A stretch of 64,000 bases of DNA from Gammaproteobacteria bacterium (GTDB taxonomy: Bacteria > Pseudomonadota > Gammaproteobacteria > Steroidobacterales > Steroidobacteraceae). How positions within the stretch are numbered: the first letter of the stretch is position 1; every line of letters starts with the position of its first letter. The position numbers and the translations under genes were made by a program. Below, one piece after another: positions 8,954-16,931 of the stretch. The notes under the pieces are model-generated. The model was not told where the DNA came from. It saw only the letters and a program-made list of their open reading frames with translations, and made no database searches. The DNA lies in assembly GCA_027365225.1 (NCBI GenBank), contig DAHXNV010000006.1, forward strand, positions 1 through 64,000. Direction: 5' to 3'.

Positions 8954-9634
8954 ATGAATCGCTATCTTTACCCGCTGGGGGCGCTGGTCCTCCTCGGTCT
9001 GTCGGCGCGCGCGTCGGCCCAGACGTACTACGAGCAAACCTTCAGGCCCGTGCAGCCGGTGCGCTGGCATTTCGACTTGGGATACACCCCGACCATTGGC
9101 ACCACGTCGCAGTACTTCCAGGGCGGGTGGACGCTCGGCGGGGGACTGACCTGGCAGCCGCGCCCGAGCATACCGATCGCATTGCGCGCCGATGTCGACT
9201 ACAGCGCCTTCAACGCCACGCGCAACCTCATCGCCATCAATGAGGCGGCGGATCAGACCCAGATCGACGGCGGCTTCGGCGATGTGTTCGGGCTGAATGT
9301 CGATGCGGAATACCGGGTGCCGATCTCCCCGCGGGTCACGGGGTTCACGCTGGTCGGGATCGGGGTGGATCACATGCATGTCGGGCTCACCCAGACCGTG
9401 GCGGTTGGATCCTACCTGTGCAACCCCTGGTTTGGTTACTGCGCATACGGACTGGTGCCCGGCCAGGTGGAGGTCGCCAGCGGCTCTACCACGCGTTTTT
9501 CATGGAATGCGGGCGTCGGCCTCGATTTCGCGCTGAGCGGCGGGCAGACACTGTTCGTCGAAGCGCGCTATCAGCGCATACAGACAACCCAGCCCACGGC
9601 ATTCGTTCCAATCCTGGTCGGGCTGCGTTTCTGA
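8954..9634 (+). CDS. outer-membrane beta-barrel protein
   Basis: A 226-residue exported protein. The signal peptide (about residues 1-22) ends in ARASA before QTYYEQTF. The mature part has alternating hydrophobic and polar strands (for example VRWHFDLGYTPTIG, IALRADVDYSAF, AEYRVPISPRVTGFTLVGIGVDHM) and ends in the aromatic residue of VGLRF, the usual C-terminal signal for BAM-mediated outer-membrane insertion. The size suits an eight-stranded barrel. A good AAGGAG ribosome site lies 8 bases before the ATG. No specific function can be assigned. It immediately precedes the arn lipid A operon, which could be chance. Confidence 0.75.
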   Translation: MNRYLYPLGALVLLGLSARASAQTYYEQTFRPVQPVRWHFDLGYTPTIGTTSQYFQGGWTLGGGLTWQPRPSIPIALRADVDYSAFNATRNLIAINEAADQTQIDGGFGDVFGLNVDAEYRVPISPRVTGFTLVGIGVDHMHVGLTQTVAVGSYLCNPWFGYCAYGLVPGQVEVASGSTTRFSWNAGVGLDFALSGGQTLFVEARYQRIQTTQPTAFVPILVGLRF

Positions 9635-9710
9635 GGGCCCCGGGGTCCCGGCGCGTGCCGCGAGCGCTCGCGCGCTCGGGATCAAGTCGGTGCGCGTGCC
9701 GGCTGGAAGC

Positions 9711-9719
9711 TGGTAAAAT
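9711..9719 (+). promoter_or_regulatory. possible extended -10 promoter of the arn operon
   Basis: TGGTAAAAT fits an extended -10 element (TG-N-TAAAAT), 45 bases before the first arn gene. No good -35 is seen at 17-bp spacing (TGCGCG), which suits an extended -10 or an activator-dependent promoter. I see no convincing PmrA or PhoP box. Confidence 0.4.
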
Positions 9720-9764
9720 TGCTCTTTTCATGCATCGGGCCGGCCGCTGGCACGAAGGACTTCC

Positions 9765-10823
9765 ATGGCACTGAAGATCATGATTCTCGGAGCGAACGGA
9801 TTCATCGGCAGCGCGCTCACGAGCGCCATTCTGCGCGAGCGGGACTGGGAGGTCTACGGCATCGATCTCGCCGACAACAAGCTTGGCGAGCTGCCGAAAG
9901 ACGAGCGCTTCCACTTCGTCGAGGGCGACATCACCATCAACAGGGAATGGGTCGAGTATCACGTCAAGAAGTGCGACGTGGTCGTGCCGCTGGTCGCGAT
10001 CGCCAATCCCGCCCAGTACGTCACCCATCCGCTGCGGGTCTTCGAGCTCGATTTCGAGGCCAATCTCGCCGTGGTGCGCCACTGCGTCAAATACGGCAAG
10101 CGGCTGGTGTTTCCCTCGACCTCCGAACTCTATGGCATGTCCCCGGATGCGGTGCTTGATGAGGAGACGAGCCCGCTCGTGTATGGGCCGATCAACAAGC
10201 AGCGCTGGATCTACGCCGCCTCCAAGCAGCTTCTCGATCGGGTGATTTACGCGTACGGCGTGCGCGACAGCCTGGATTACACACTGTTTCGGCCGTTCAA
10301 CTTCATCGGTCCGAATCTCGACAACATCGAGGAGCCCAAGGAGGGCAGCTCGCGGGTGTTTACCCAGTTTCTCTCCAACGTTCTGTATCGCCGGCCCTTC
10401 AAGCTGGTCGACGGCGGCCGCCAGAAGCGCTCCTTCACCTTCATCGATGACGCCATCGAGTGCCTGCTGACGATCCTCGAGAACCGGGACGGACGGGCGA
10501 CCCGGCGCATCTTCAATATCGGCAATCCGGACAATTGCGTCTCGATCCGCGAGCTCGCCGAGCGGACCATCCGCATTGCGCAGGAGTTCCCGGAGTTGCG
10601 CGATGCGGCCAGGGCCACCGAGATTATCGAGGTGTCGGCCGGGGAGTACTACGGCAAGTACTATCAGGACATCCAGGTGCGCGTGCCGGCGATTCAGGCG
10701 GCCAAACGCGACCTCGGCTGGCAGCCCCATACCGATCTCGACACCGCGATCCGCCGCACGATCGAGTTCTACGTCAAGCTCGGCAGCTTCGATCCGCTCA
10801 ACGCCGCGGCGAGTGGACTGTAG
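9765..10823 (+). CDS. arnA: ArnA-type UDP-glucuronate decarboxylase (C-terminal ArnA domain as a free protein)
   Basis: A 352-residue NAD-dependent short-chain epimerase/dehydratase-family enzyme matching the C-terminal half of enteric ArnA. It oxidatively decarboxylates UDP-glucuronic acid to UDP-Ara4O, the first committed step to L-Ara4N. Visible are the NAD motif GANGFIGS (about residues 9-16), the Ser/Thr loop STSELYGM (about 120), the Tyr-Lys pair in YAASKQLL (about 149-156) and FRPFNFIGPNLD. In Escherichia coli this domain is fused behind a formyltransferase; here that domain is a separate gene at 15087-16007. An AAGGA ribosome site precedes the ATG. First gene of the arn operon. Confidence 0.92.
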   Translation: MALKIMILGANGFIGSALTSAILRERDWEVYGIDLADNKLGELPKDERFHFVEGDITINREWVEYHVKKCDVVVPLVAIANPAQYVTHPLRVFELDFEANLAVVRHCVKYGKRLVFPSTSELYGMSPDAVLDEETSPLVYGPINKQRWIYAASKQLLDRVIYAYGVRDSLDYTLFRPFNFIGPNLDNIEEPKEGSSRVFTQFLSNVLYRRPFKLVDGGRQKRSFTFIDDAIECLLTILENRDGRATRRIFNIGNPDNCVSIRELAERTIRIAQEFPELRDAARATEIIEVSAGEYYGKYYQDIQVRVPAIQAAKRDLGWQPHTDLDTAIRRTIEFYVKLGSFDPLNAAASGL

Positions 10824-10853
10824 GCGCCAGCGGCCGCGCGAGGGAGCGAATTC

Positions 10854-12500
10854 ATGAGCACAGCGCACGCGCGCGGCGGCAGACTCAGATGGTGGGCGTG
10901 GATCGTGCTGGCGGTGGTCTGGTTCGCCACCATGCAGATCCGTCCGATGCTCGATCCGGACGAGGGCCGCTACGCCGAGATTCCGCGTGAGATGCTCGTC
11001 AGCGGCAACTGGGTGACTCCGCGGCTCGATGGCCTGAAGTACTTCGAGAAGCCGGCGTTGCAGTATTGGGCGACCGCGACGATCTACTCGGTGTTCGGTG
11101 TGGGCAACCTGACCTCGAGGCTCTGGACCGTGGGGCTCGGCTTCGGCTGTCTCGCGCTGATCTATGCGTGGCTCGCGCGGCTGTACGATCGGCGCTCGGC
11201 GCTGGCCGCGGTGGCTCTGCTGGCCATGAGTCCGTATTTCGGTATCGTCGCGCACCTCGACCTGCTCGACGCGGGCCTGTGTTTCTGGCTGACGGCGATG
11301 GTGCTCGCGTTCACACGCGCACAATGCGCCGAGCCGGGCTCGAAGTCGGAACGTAACTGGATGCTGCTTGCCTGGGCAGTTGCGGCACTGGCGTTGCTGA
11401 CCAAGGGGCTGGAGGTGTACGTGCTGGCCGGGCTGGCGCTGATCGGCTACACCGTCCTCGAGCGTGACGCGCGCCCCTGGCGGCGCCTGCACGCAGGACT
11501 CGGAGTGCCGATCATGGTCGCGATCGGGGCGCCCTGGCTCGTCCTCGTGTCGCTGCGCAATCCGACCTTCGCCCACTATTTTTTCATCGTGCAGCACTTC
11601 GAGCGCTTTCTGACCAATCGGGCGCGGCGCGTCGAGCCGTGGTACTACTTCATCGTGATCCTGGCCATCGGTGCGTTCGCCTGGCTCGTGCCGCTGGCGC
11701 GCGCGGCGCGCGCGACCTGGTCCGATCCGGGTCCCGTGCCGCATTTCAAGCCGCTGAAATTTCTGCTGCTGTACTCGGTGCTGACGCTGATCTTCTTCTC
11801 GCTGTCGCACTCGAAGCTCGCGACCTACATCCTGCCGATGTTTCCGCCACTGGCCGCGTTGAGCGGTGTGTACATCGTGCGCCGTCCGGGCGGCATCGCC
11901 CGGGCCACGTGGATGGCGGCCGGTCTGGCGGTGTTCGTCGCGGCGGGGTTGCTCGTCTATTCCCATGAGCGCAACGGCTTCATCCCGGGTGCGGCGCTTG
12001 CCTGGGCGGCCGCCGCGCTGGTCGCGGCGCTGATAGCGGCGGCGGCCGGGCCGCGGGCCGCGGACGATGCCGCCACCGAGCGCGCGCCGGTCGGGATGTT
12101 CGTGGTGATGCTGATGTTCATCTTCGTCTGGCAGGCGCTGTTGTGCGAGTACACGGTGATTCCGCCCTCGCGTTCGGCCTATCAGCTGGTGCAGGAAATC
12201 AAGCCCGACGTTCACCCTGGCACCGCGCTCTACAGCGTCGGCCAGTACCGGCAGACCATCCCGCCGTACTTGGGCCGCCTGCTCACGCTGGTGGGCTACT
12301 CCGGGGAGCTCGGCTACGGGGAGAGGCTCCAGCCCGGACTGATGACCGCGACACCGAAGCAGTTCGTGCGGCGATGGGACGCGAGCCATGATGCGGTCGC
12401 CTTCTTCGGCCCCGCGGTGTGGCGGCGTTATCGCAAGGAGGGTCTGCCGGGCCGGGTGATCGGGCGGGACAGTTTCACGGTGGCGGTGAGCCGCCGATGA
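10854..12500 (+). CDS. arnT: ArnT-like lipid A 4-amino-4-deoxy-L-arabinose transferase
   Basis: A 548-residue polytopic GT-C glycosyltransferase of the PMT/ArnT family. It would transfer L-Ara4N from undecaprenyl phosphate to lipid A phosphates on the periplasmic face of the inner membrane, lowering negative charge and giving polymyxin resistance. The first periplasmic loop holds DPDEGRYAEIPREML (about residues 36-50), with the catalytic acidic pair, followed by DGLKYFEKPALQYW, a block typical of ArnT. About 12 membrane segments are visible, and the C-terminal periplasmic part begins near 430. A GAGGGAG ribosome site precedes the ATG. It sits 30 bases after the decarboxylase and overlaps the SMR gene as ATGA. 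Confidence 0.9.
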   Translation: MSTAHARGGRLRWWAWIVLAVVWFATMQIRPMLDPDEGRYAEIPREMLVSGNWVTPRLDGLKYFEKPALQYWATATIYSVFGVGNLTSRLWTVGLGFGCLALIYAWLARLYDRRSALAAVALLAMSPYFGIVAHLDLLDAGLCFWLTAMVLAFTRAQCAEPGSKSERNWMLLAWAVAALALLTKGLEVYVLAGLALIGYTVLERDARPWRRLHAGLGVPIMVAIGAPWLVLVSLRNPTFAHYFFIVQHFERFLTNRARRVEPWYYFIVILAIGAFAWLVPLARAARATWSDPGPVPHFKPLKFLLLYSVLTLIFFSLSHSKLATYILPMFPPLAALSGVYIVRRPGGIARATWMAAGLAVFVAAGLLVYSHERNGFIPGAALAWAAAALVAALIAAAAGPRAADDAATERAPVGMFVVMLMFIFVWQALLCEYTVIPPSRSAYQLVQEIKPDVHPGTALYSVGQYRQTIPPYLGRLLTLVGYSGELGYGERLQPGLMTATPKQFVRRWDASHDAVAFFGPAVWRRYRKEGLPGRVIGRDSFTVAVSRR

Positions 12501-12868
12501 AGTGGTCGGTATTCGGCTTTCTGTTCGGCGGCGTGCTGCTGAACGCGGTGGCCCAGCTCGCTCTGAAGGCCGCCACTGACGATACCGGCGCGCTGTTCGG
12601 CTCGGGCGTCAACGTCACGCGGCGGCTGCTCGAGCTCGCGACCGTGCCATGGATGTGGTTCGCGTTAGGCTGTTATGGCGTATCGCTGATCGTGTGGGTC
12701 ATCGGGTTGTCGAGGGTGCCGGTGACTCAGGCCTATCCCATGCTCTCCCTCGGGTACATCATCAACGTGGGACTGGCGTGGTGGCTGCTCGGAGAGGCGC
12801 CCAACCTGGAGCGGGTTGCGGGTATTCTCGTGATCATCTTCGGGGTGGTGCTGGTGGCGCGTTCGTAA
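12497..12868 (+). CDS. SMR-family protein, probable undecaprenyl-phosphate-L-Ara4N flippase subunit (ArnE/ArnF-like)
   Basis: A 123-residue, four-helix small multidrug resistance-type protein. GVLLNAVAQLALKAA near the N-terminus and the block from VPVTQAYPMLSLGYI (about residues 76-90) to LLGEAPNLERVAGILVIIFGV are typical of ArnE/ArnF and related EamA-half proteins. In enterics ArnE and ArnF form a heterodimer that flips Und-P-Ara4N. Here only one such gene is present, so a homodimer or a partner elsewhere is implied (inference). The start overlaps the arnT stop (ATGA), and arnB begins 3 bases after the stop. Confidence 0.82.
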   Translation: MKWSVFGFLFGGVLLNAVAQLALKAATDDTGALFGSGVNVTRRLLELATVPWMWFALGCYGVSLIVWVIGLSRVPVTQAYPMLSLGYIINVGLAWWLLGEAPNLERVAGILVIIFGVVLVARS

Positions 12869-12871
12869 CAT

Positions 12872-13999
12872 ATGAGCACTTTTCTGCCCTTTACCCGGCC
12901 GAGCATCGACGAGCAGACCATCGCCGAGGTCGCCGAAGTGCTGCGCTCCGGCTGGCTCGCCAGCGGCCCGAAGGTCAAGGCCTTCGAGGCGGCGCTGTCC
13001 ACGTACTTCGGCGGCCGGCCGGTGCGCACCCAGACCTCGGCCACCGCCAGCCTCGAGCACGCGCTGCTCGCTTGCGGCATCGGCGCGGGGGACGAGGTGA
13101 TCGTGCCGGCGATGAGTTTTGTGGCGAGCGCCAATGTCGTGGTGCGCACCGGCGCCCGCCCGGTGTTCGTCGATGTGGATCTCGACACGCGCTCGATCGA
13201 TCTCGATCAGGCCGAGGCGGCGATCAGCGCGCGCACGCGCGCCATCATGCCGGTGCACCTGGCGGGACTGCCGGTCGACCTCGATCGCGTGTACGCGCTC
13301 GCCGAGCGGCACGGGCTGCGGGTCATCGAGGATGCCGCCCAGGCGCTGGGCTCGAGCTATCGCGGCCGGCGCATCGGCAGCAGCGGCGACCTGGTCTGTT
13401 TCAGCTTTCATCCCAACAAGAACATCACCTCGATCGAGGGTGGCGCGGTGGTCGGGGGCTCGAGCGAAGAGGTGCGCGAGCTGGAACTGCATCGCTTCCA
13501 CGGTCAGGCCAGGATCGCGGCCGATCAGGTCGAGACCTACTTCGCCGGCGGCAAGGCCAATCTGTCCGATGTCGCCGCCTGCGTCGGGCTCGGGCAGTTG
13601 CGCCAGCTCGAGGCCTTCACTGCGCGCCGCCGCGAACTCGTGGCCCGCTACTTTGCGCTGTGGGGCGAGGAGCCGCCGCTGCGGCTGCCGGCGCGGGGCG
13701 ATGCGGGGCACAATTGGCACATGTTCGCCGCGCTCCTGCCGCTCGATCGACTGCGCATCGACCGGGCGGAATTCATCGCGGCGATGGCCGCGCGCGGCGT
13801 CGGCATCGGGGTGCACTACCCGGCGATCCATCTGTTCAGCGCCTATCGCGCGCTCGGCTACCGCGAGGGCCAGTTCCCCAACGCCGAGCGGATCGGCCGC
13901 GAGACGGTCACGCTGCCGCTGTTCCCGGCGATGAGCGACTCGGACCCGGAGCGGGTGGTCACTGCTGCCCGCGAGGTGCTGCGCGGAGCAATGCAATGA
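12872..13999 (+). CDS. arnB: UDP-4-amino-4-deoxy-L-arabinose aminotransferase
   Basis: A 375-residue PLP-dependent sugar aminotransferase of the DegT/DnrJ/EryC1/StrS family. It converts UDP-Ara4O to UDP-L-Ara4N with glutamate as amino donor. The PLP-binding Lys lies in FHPNKNITSIEGG (about residue 186); upstream are the cofactor-binding EDAAQALG (about 153-160) and the substrate loop LRSGWLASGPKVKAFE near the N-terminus, all typical of ArnB. The length fits the family. The ribosome site is weak, so translation is probably coupled to the preceding SMR gene. Its stop overlaps the arnC start as ATGA. Confidence 0.94.
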   Translation: MSTFLPFTRPSIDEQTIAEVAEVLRSGWLASGPKVKAFEAALSTYFGGRPVRTQTSATASLEHALLACGIGAGDEVIVPAMSFVASANVVVRTGARPVFVDVDLDTRSIDLDQAEAAISARTRAIMPVHLAGLPVDLDRVYALAERHGLRVIEDAAQALGSSYRGRRIGSSGDLVCFSFHPNKNITSIEGGAVVGGSSEEVRELELHRFHGQARIAADQVETYFAGGKANLSDVAACVGLGQLRQLEAFTARRRELVARYFALWGEEPPLRLPARGDAGHNWHMFAALLPLDRLRIDRAEFIAAMAARGVGIGVHYPAIHLFSAYRALGYREGQFPNAERIGRETVTLPLFPAMSDSDPERVVTAAREVLRGAMQ

Positions 14000-15090
14000 G
14001 TGCGACGCTCTCGGTCGTCATCCCCGTCTACAACGAGGAGGCGGGGCTCGAGGCGCTGGCCGAGCGCCTGTATCCGGTGCTCGATGCGCTCGGCCGCGCC
14101 TACGAGGTCATTTTCGTCGATGACGGCAGCCGCGACCGCTCGGCGGCCGTTCTGCGGCAGCTGTTCGAGCGCCGGCCGCAGCGCACGCGCGTGGTGCTAT
14201 TGACGCGCAATGCCGGCCAGCACATGGCCATCCTGGCCGGTTTCGCGCACACGCGCGGCGATTACATCATCACGCTCGATGCGGACCTGCAGAACCCGCC
14301 GGAGGAGATCGGCAAGCTGGTGAGGGCCCTCGATCAGGGCGCGGACTATGTCGGCACGGTGCGCGCGCGGCGGCACGATGCGCTGTGGCGCAAGGCCGCC
14401 TCCCGGCTGATGAACCGGGTTCGCGAGCGCACCACGCAGATTCGCATCAGCGATCAAGGCTGCATGTTGCGCGGCTATCACCGCACCATCGTCGATGCCA
14501 TCAATCGTTGTCTCGAGGTGAGCACCTTCGTGCCGGCCCTCGCATATACCTTCGCCCGCCATCCGGTCGAGGTCGAGGTGGCGCACTCGGAGCGCGCCGC
14601 CGGGCAGTCGAAATACTCGATCTACCGGCTGATTCGCCTGAATTTCGATTTGTTGACGGGTTTTTCGGTGGTGCCGCTGCAATTCTTCACCATGGTGGGC
14701 ATGGTGGTCGCGCTGATCTCGCTCGCCTTCGTGGTGGTGCTGGCGGTACAGCGCATCTTCATCGGTCCGGAAGTCCAAGGCGTATTCACCTTGTTCGGGC
14801 TCGCGTTCTTCTTCATCGGTATCTTGCTGGTCAGCGTCGGGGTGATGGGGGAGTACGTCGGGCGGATCTACGAGCAGGTCCGTCAACGGCCGCGCTACAC
14901 CATCACGGCGATCCTGGAGAGCGAGCCGCTCCAGGGGGAATTCCCGGGCACGGCGTCCGGCCCGGCCAGTGCGGCGGGCTCGAGTCCGGATCACCGGCGT
15001 GGGGATCTCGAGCCGCCGAGCAGGGCCAACCCCGCGCTCGATCACACGGAGATGCTGCGCGCCGAGCACGAGCCGGGCCGTACGCCGTGA
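13996..15090 (+). CDS. arnC: undecaprenyl-phosphate 4-deoxy-4-formamido-L-arabinose transferase
   Basis: A 364-residue family-2 glycosyltransferase that joins Ara4FN from UDP to undecaprenyl phosphate at the inner membrane. The N-terminal GT-A domain shows VVIPVYNEEAGLE (about residues 6-18), the FVDDGSRDRS acidic motif, TRNAGQHMAILAGF and TLDADLQNPPEEI. Two C-terminal membrane helices (about 235-260 and 270-295) anchor it. A tail of about 50 residues rich in Gly, Pro and Ser follows and looks disordered. Neighbouring arn genes, and DLQNPPEEI together with QGCMLRGY, favour ArnC over a generic dolichyl-phosphate mannose synthase. It overlaps both neighbours by 4 bases. Confidence 0.92.
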   Translation: MSATLSVVIPVYNEEAGLEALAERLYPVLDALGRAYEVIFVDDGSRDRSAAVLRQLFERRPQRTRVVLLTRNAGQHMAILAGFAHTRGDYIITLDADLQNPPEEIGKLVRALDQGADYVGTVRARRHDALWRKAASRLMNRVRERTTQIRISDQGCMLRGYHRTIVDAINRCLEVSTFVPALAYTFARHPVEVEVAHSERAAGQSKYSIYRLIRLNFDLLTGFSVVPLQFFTMVGMVVALISLAFVVVLAVQRIFIGPEVQGVFTLFGLAFFFIGILLVSVGVMGEYVGRIYEQVRQRPRYTITAILESEPLQGEFPGTASGPASAAGSSPDHRRGDLEPPSRANPALDHTEMLRAEHEPGRTP

Positions 15091-16007
15091 GCCGTGTTCG
15101 CGCGGTCGTGTTCGCCTATCACGACGTCGGGGTGCGCTGTCTGAAAGCGCTCCTGTCCGGCGGCGTCGAGGTGCCGCTGGTGGTTACGGTGGCCGACGAC
15201 CCGGGCGAGCGTCAATGGTTCGCGAGCGTGGCCGAGGTCGCCCGCGAGTACGGCATCGAGGTCATGACAGCGCAGGATCCCGCCGCGCCGCGCCTCGCGG
15301 AGCGCCTGGCCGCGCTCGCACCGGACTTCGTGTTCTCGTTCTACTACCGGGCGCTGCTGCCGGAGGCGCTGCTGCGCTGCGCCCGTCGCGGCGCGCTCAA
15401 CATGCACGGCTCGCTGCTGCCGAACTACCGTGGCCGCGCGCCGGTCAACTGGGCGATCCTCAACGGCGAGCGCGAGACCGGTGCGACACTGCACGAGATG
15501 GTCGCGCGCGCCGATGCGGGCGATATCATCGATCAGATGGCGGTGCCGATTCTCGCCGACGACGAGGCCCGGGAGGTGTACGCCAAGGTCACCGTTGCCG
15601 CGGAAATCGTTCTCGTGCGCGCTCTGCCCGGGCTGCTCGCCGGCACCGCGCCGCGCCGCCCGCAGCCGATCGTGCCCGGGCAATACTTCGGGCGGCGGCG
15701 GCCCGAGGACGGTCGGATCGACTGGCGCTGGCCGGCGCCACGTATCCACAATCTGGTGCGCGCCGTTGCGCCGCCGTTTCCGGGTGCGTTCAGCGATGTC
15801 GGGGAGGAACGCCTGTGGATTCATCGTACCCGTCTCGCGGCGCACAGCGACACGGGTGCTCCGCGGCTCTATGGCCGGGCGGGCGCATGTTATGCGGTGT
15901 GCGGTCAGGGAACGCTGCGGATTCTGGCGGCGGCCGACGCCCGAGGGCCTCTGGACCTGAGGCGGGCGGCCGAGGAGTGGGCGGCGCAGCCGCGGTTGCT
16001 GGTCTGA
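15087..16007 (+). CDS. arnA: ArnA-type UDP-L-Ara4N formyltransferase (N-terminal ArnA domain as a free protein)
   Basis: A 306-residue 10-formyl-THF-dependent formyltransferase matching the N-terminal half of enteric ArnA. It formylates UDP-L-Ara4N so that ArnC can use it. The catalytic Asn and His lie in LNMHGSLLPNYRGRAPVNWAI (from about residue 100), and the catalytic Asp in ADAGDIID (about 140). A C-terminal OB-like domain follows from about 205. The GTG start overlaps the arnC stop (GTGA), so the start is well supported. The partner decarboxylase lies four genes upstream, so the bifunctional enzyme of enterics is divided and its parts are encoded far apart in one operon. Confidence 0.9.
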   Translation: MSRVRAVVFAYHDVGVRCLKALLSGGVEVPLVVTVADDPGERQWFASVAEVAREYGIEVMTAQDPAAPRLAERLAALAPDFVFSFYYRALLPEALLRCARRGALNMHGSLLPNYRGRAPVNWAILNGERETGATLHEMVARADAGDIIDQMAVPILADDEAREVYAKVTVAAEIVLVRALPGLLAGTAPRRPQPIVPGQYFGRRRPEDGRIDWRWPAPRIHNLVRAVAPPFPGAFSDVGEERLWIHRTRLAAHSDTGAPRLYGRAGACYAVCGQGTLRILAAADARGPLDLRRAAEEWAAQPRLLV

Positions 16008-16028
16008 GGACTGTGCGCGCTAGGGTTC

Positions 16029-16931
16029 ATGAGCACCATTGCGCTGAAGATCGATGTCGATACGTATCGGGGTACCCTCGAAGGTGTCCCGCGCCTGATG
16101 ACCGCGCTCGAGAGCGCCGGTGCCCGCGCGACCTTTCTCTTCAGCCTCGGTCCCGATCACACCGGCAGAGCGATCAAGCGGGTGTTGCGCCGCGGCTTTC
16201 TCGGCAAGGTGCGCCGGACATCGGTGGCGAGTCATTACGGGCTGCGCACGTTGCTCTATGGTGTCGTGTTGCCGGGTCCGCGAATCGGGCGGCGCTGCGA
16301 GGCGGTGCTGCGCGAGGTGGCCGCGCGCGGCTTCGAGGTGGGCGTGCACACCTGGGATCACGTCAAGTGGCAGGATGGCGTGGCACGTGCGAGCGCGCCG
16401 TGGACTCGCCGCCAACTGTGGCTCGCGCGCGAGGAGTTCGTCCGGATCTTCGGGCGGGCGCCCGAATCGCACGGTGCGGCCGGTTGGCAGGTCAATCGCT
16501 TCGTGCCGCAGCTCGAGGCCGAGGCCGGTTTCCGTTACGCCTCCGACACGCGCGGCGTCGGCCCATTCGTCCCGGTCGTGGAGAGTCGCGAGATTCCCGT
16601 GCCCCAATTGCCGACCACGCTGCCGACGCTCGATGAGCTGATCGGCCGTCCCGATCTGCGCGGTGTCGATCCGATCGAGCACCTGTTGGCGCTGACCGAG
16701 GTCCCGGGCGAGCACGTGTTCACTCTGCATGCCGAGCTCGAAGGCGGGGCGTATCGAGCGGGTTTCGAGCGGCTGCTCGCCCGGTGGCGCGCCCGAGGGG
16801 TCGGGTTGACCGACTTGGCGAGCTATGCGGCCTCATTGGACTGCACTTGTCTGCCGCGCTGCCCGATCGAGTCGGGTAGGGTGCCCGGGCGTGCCGGCAT
16901 GCTCGCATTGCAAGGGGAGGCCAACGCATGA
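16029..16931 (+). CDS. arnD: 4-deoxy-4-formamido-L-arabinose-phosphoundecaprenol deformylase
   Basis: A 300-residue NodB-fold polysaccharide deacetylase-family metalloenzyme. It removes the formyl group from Und-P-Ara4FN so that the lipid-linked sugar can be flipped and transferred. The metal-binding motif begins with KIDVDTYRGT (about residues 7-16), and the His motif is VGVHTWDHVKWQDG (about 107-120), close to the ArnD pattern. The C-terminal part carries HGAAGWQVN and PLP-independent, family-typical LHAELEGG. It completes the arn pathway in this operon; only Ugd (UDP-glucose dehydrogenase) is not in the window. Its stop overlaps the next start. Confidence 0.92.
   Translation: MSTIALKIDVDTYRGTLEGVPRLMTALESAGARATFLFSLGPDHTGRAIKRVLRRGFLGKVRRTSVASHYGLRTLLYGVVLPGPRIGRRCEAVLREVAARGFEVGVHTWDHVKWQDGVARASAPWTRRQLWLAREEFVRIFGRAPESHGAAGWQVNRFVPQLEAEAGFRYASDTRGVGPFVPVVESREIPVPQLPTTLPTLDELIGRPDLRGVDPIEHLLALTEVPGEHVFTLHAELEGGAYRAGFERLLARWRARGVGLTDLASYAASLDCTCLPRCPIESGRVPGRAGMLALQGEANA

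Noticed and set aside
9486-12389. A 967-codon minus-strand frame opposite the arn genes.
   Set aside because: Arg/His/Gln-rich, no motif, and fully antisense to arnA (decarboxylase) and arnT.
9765-16007. ArnA broken by a frameshift or rearrangement.
   Set aside because: Both parts are complete, have their own starts, and the formyltransferase overlaps arnC precisely as GTGA. This is a stable split arrangement, not decay.
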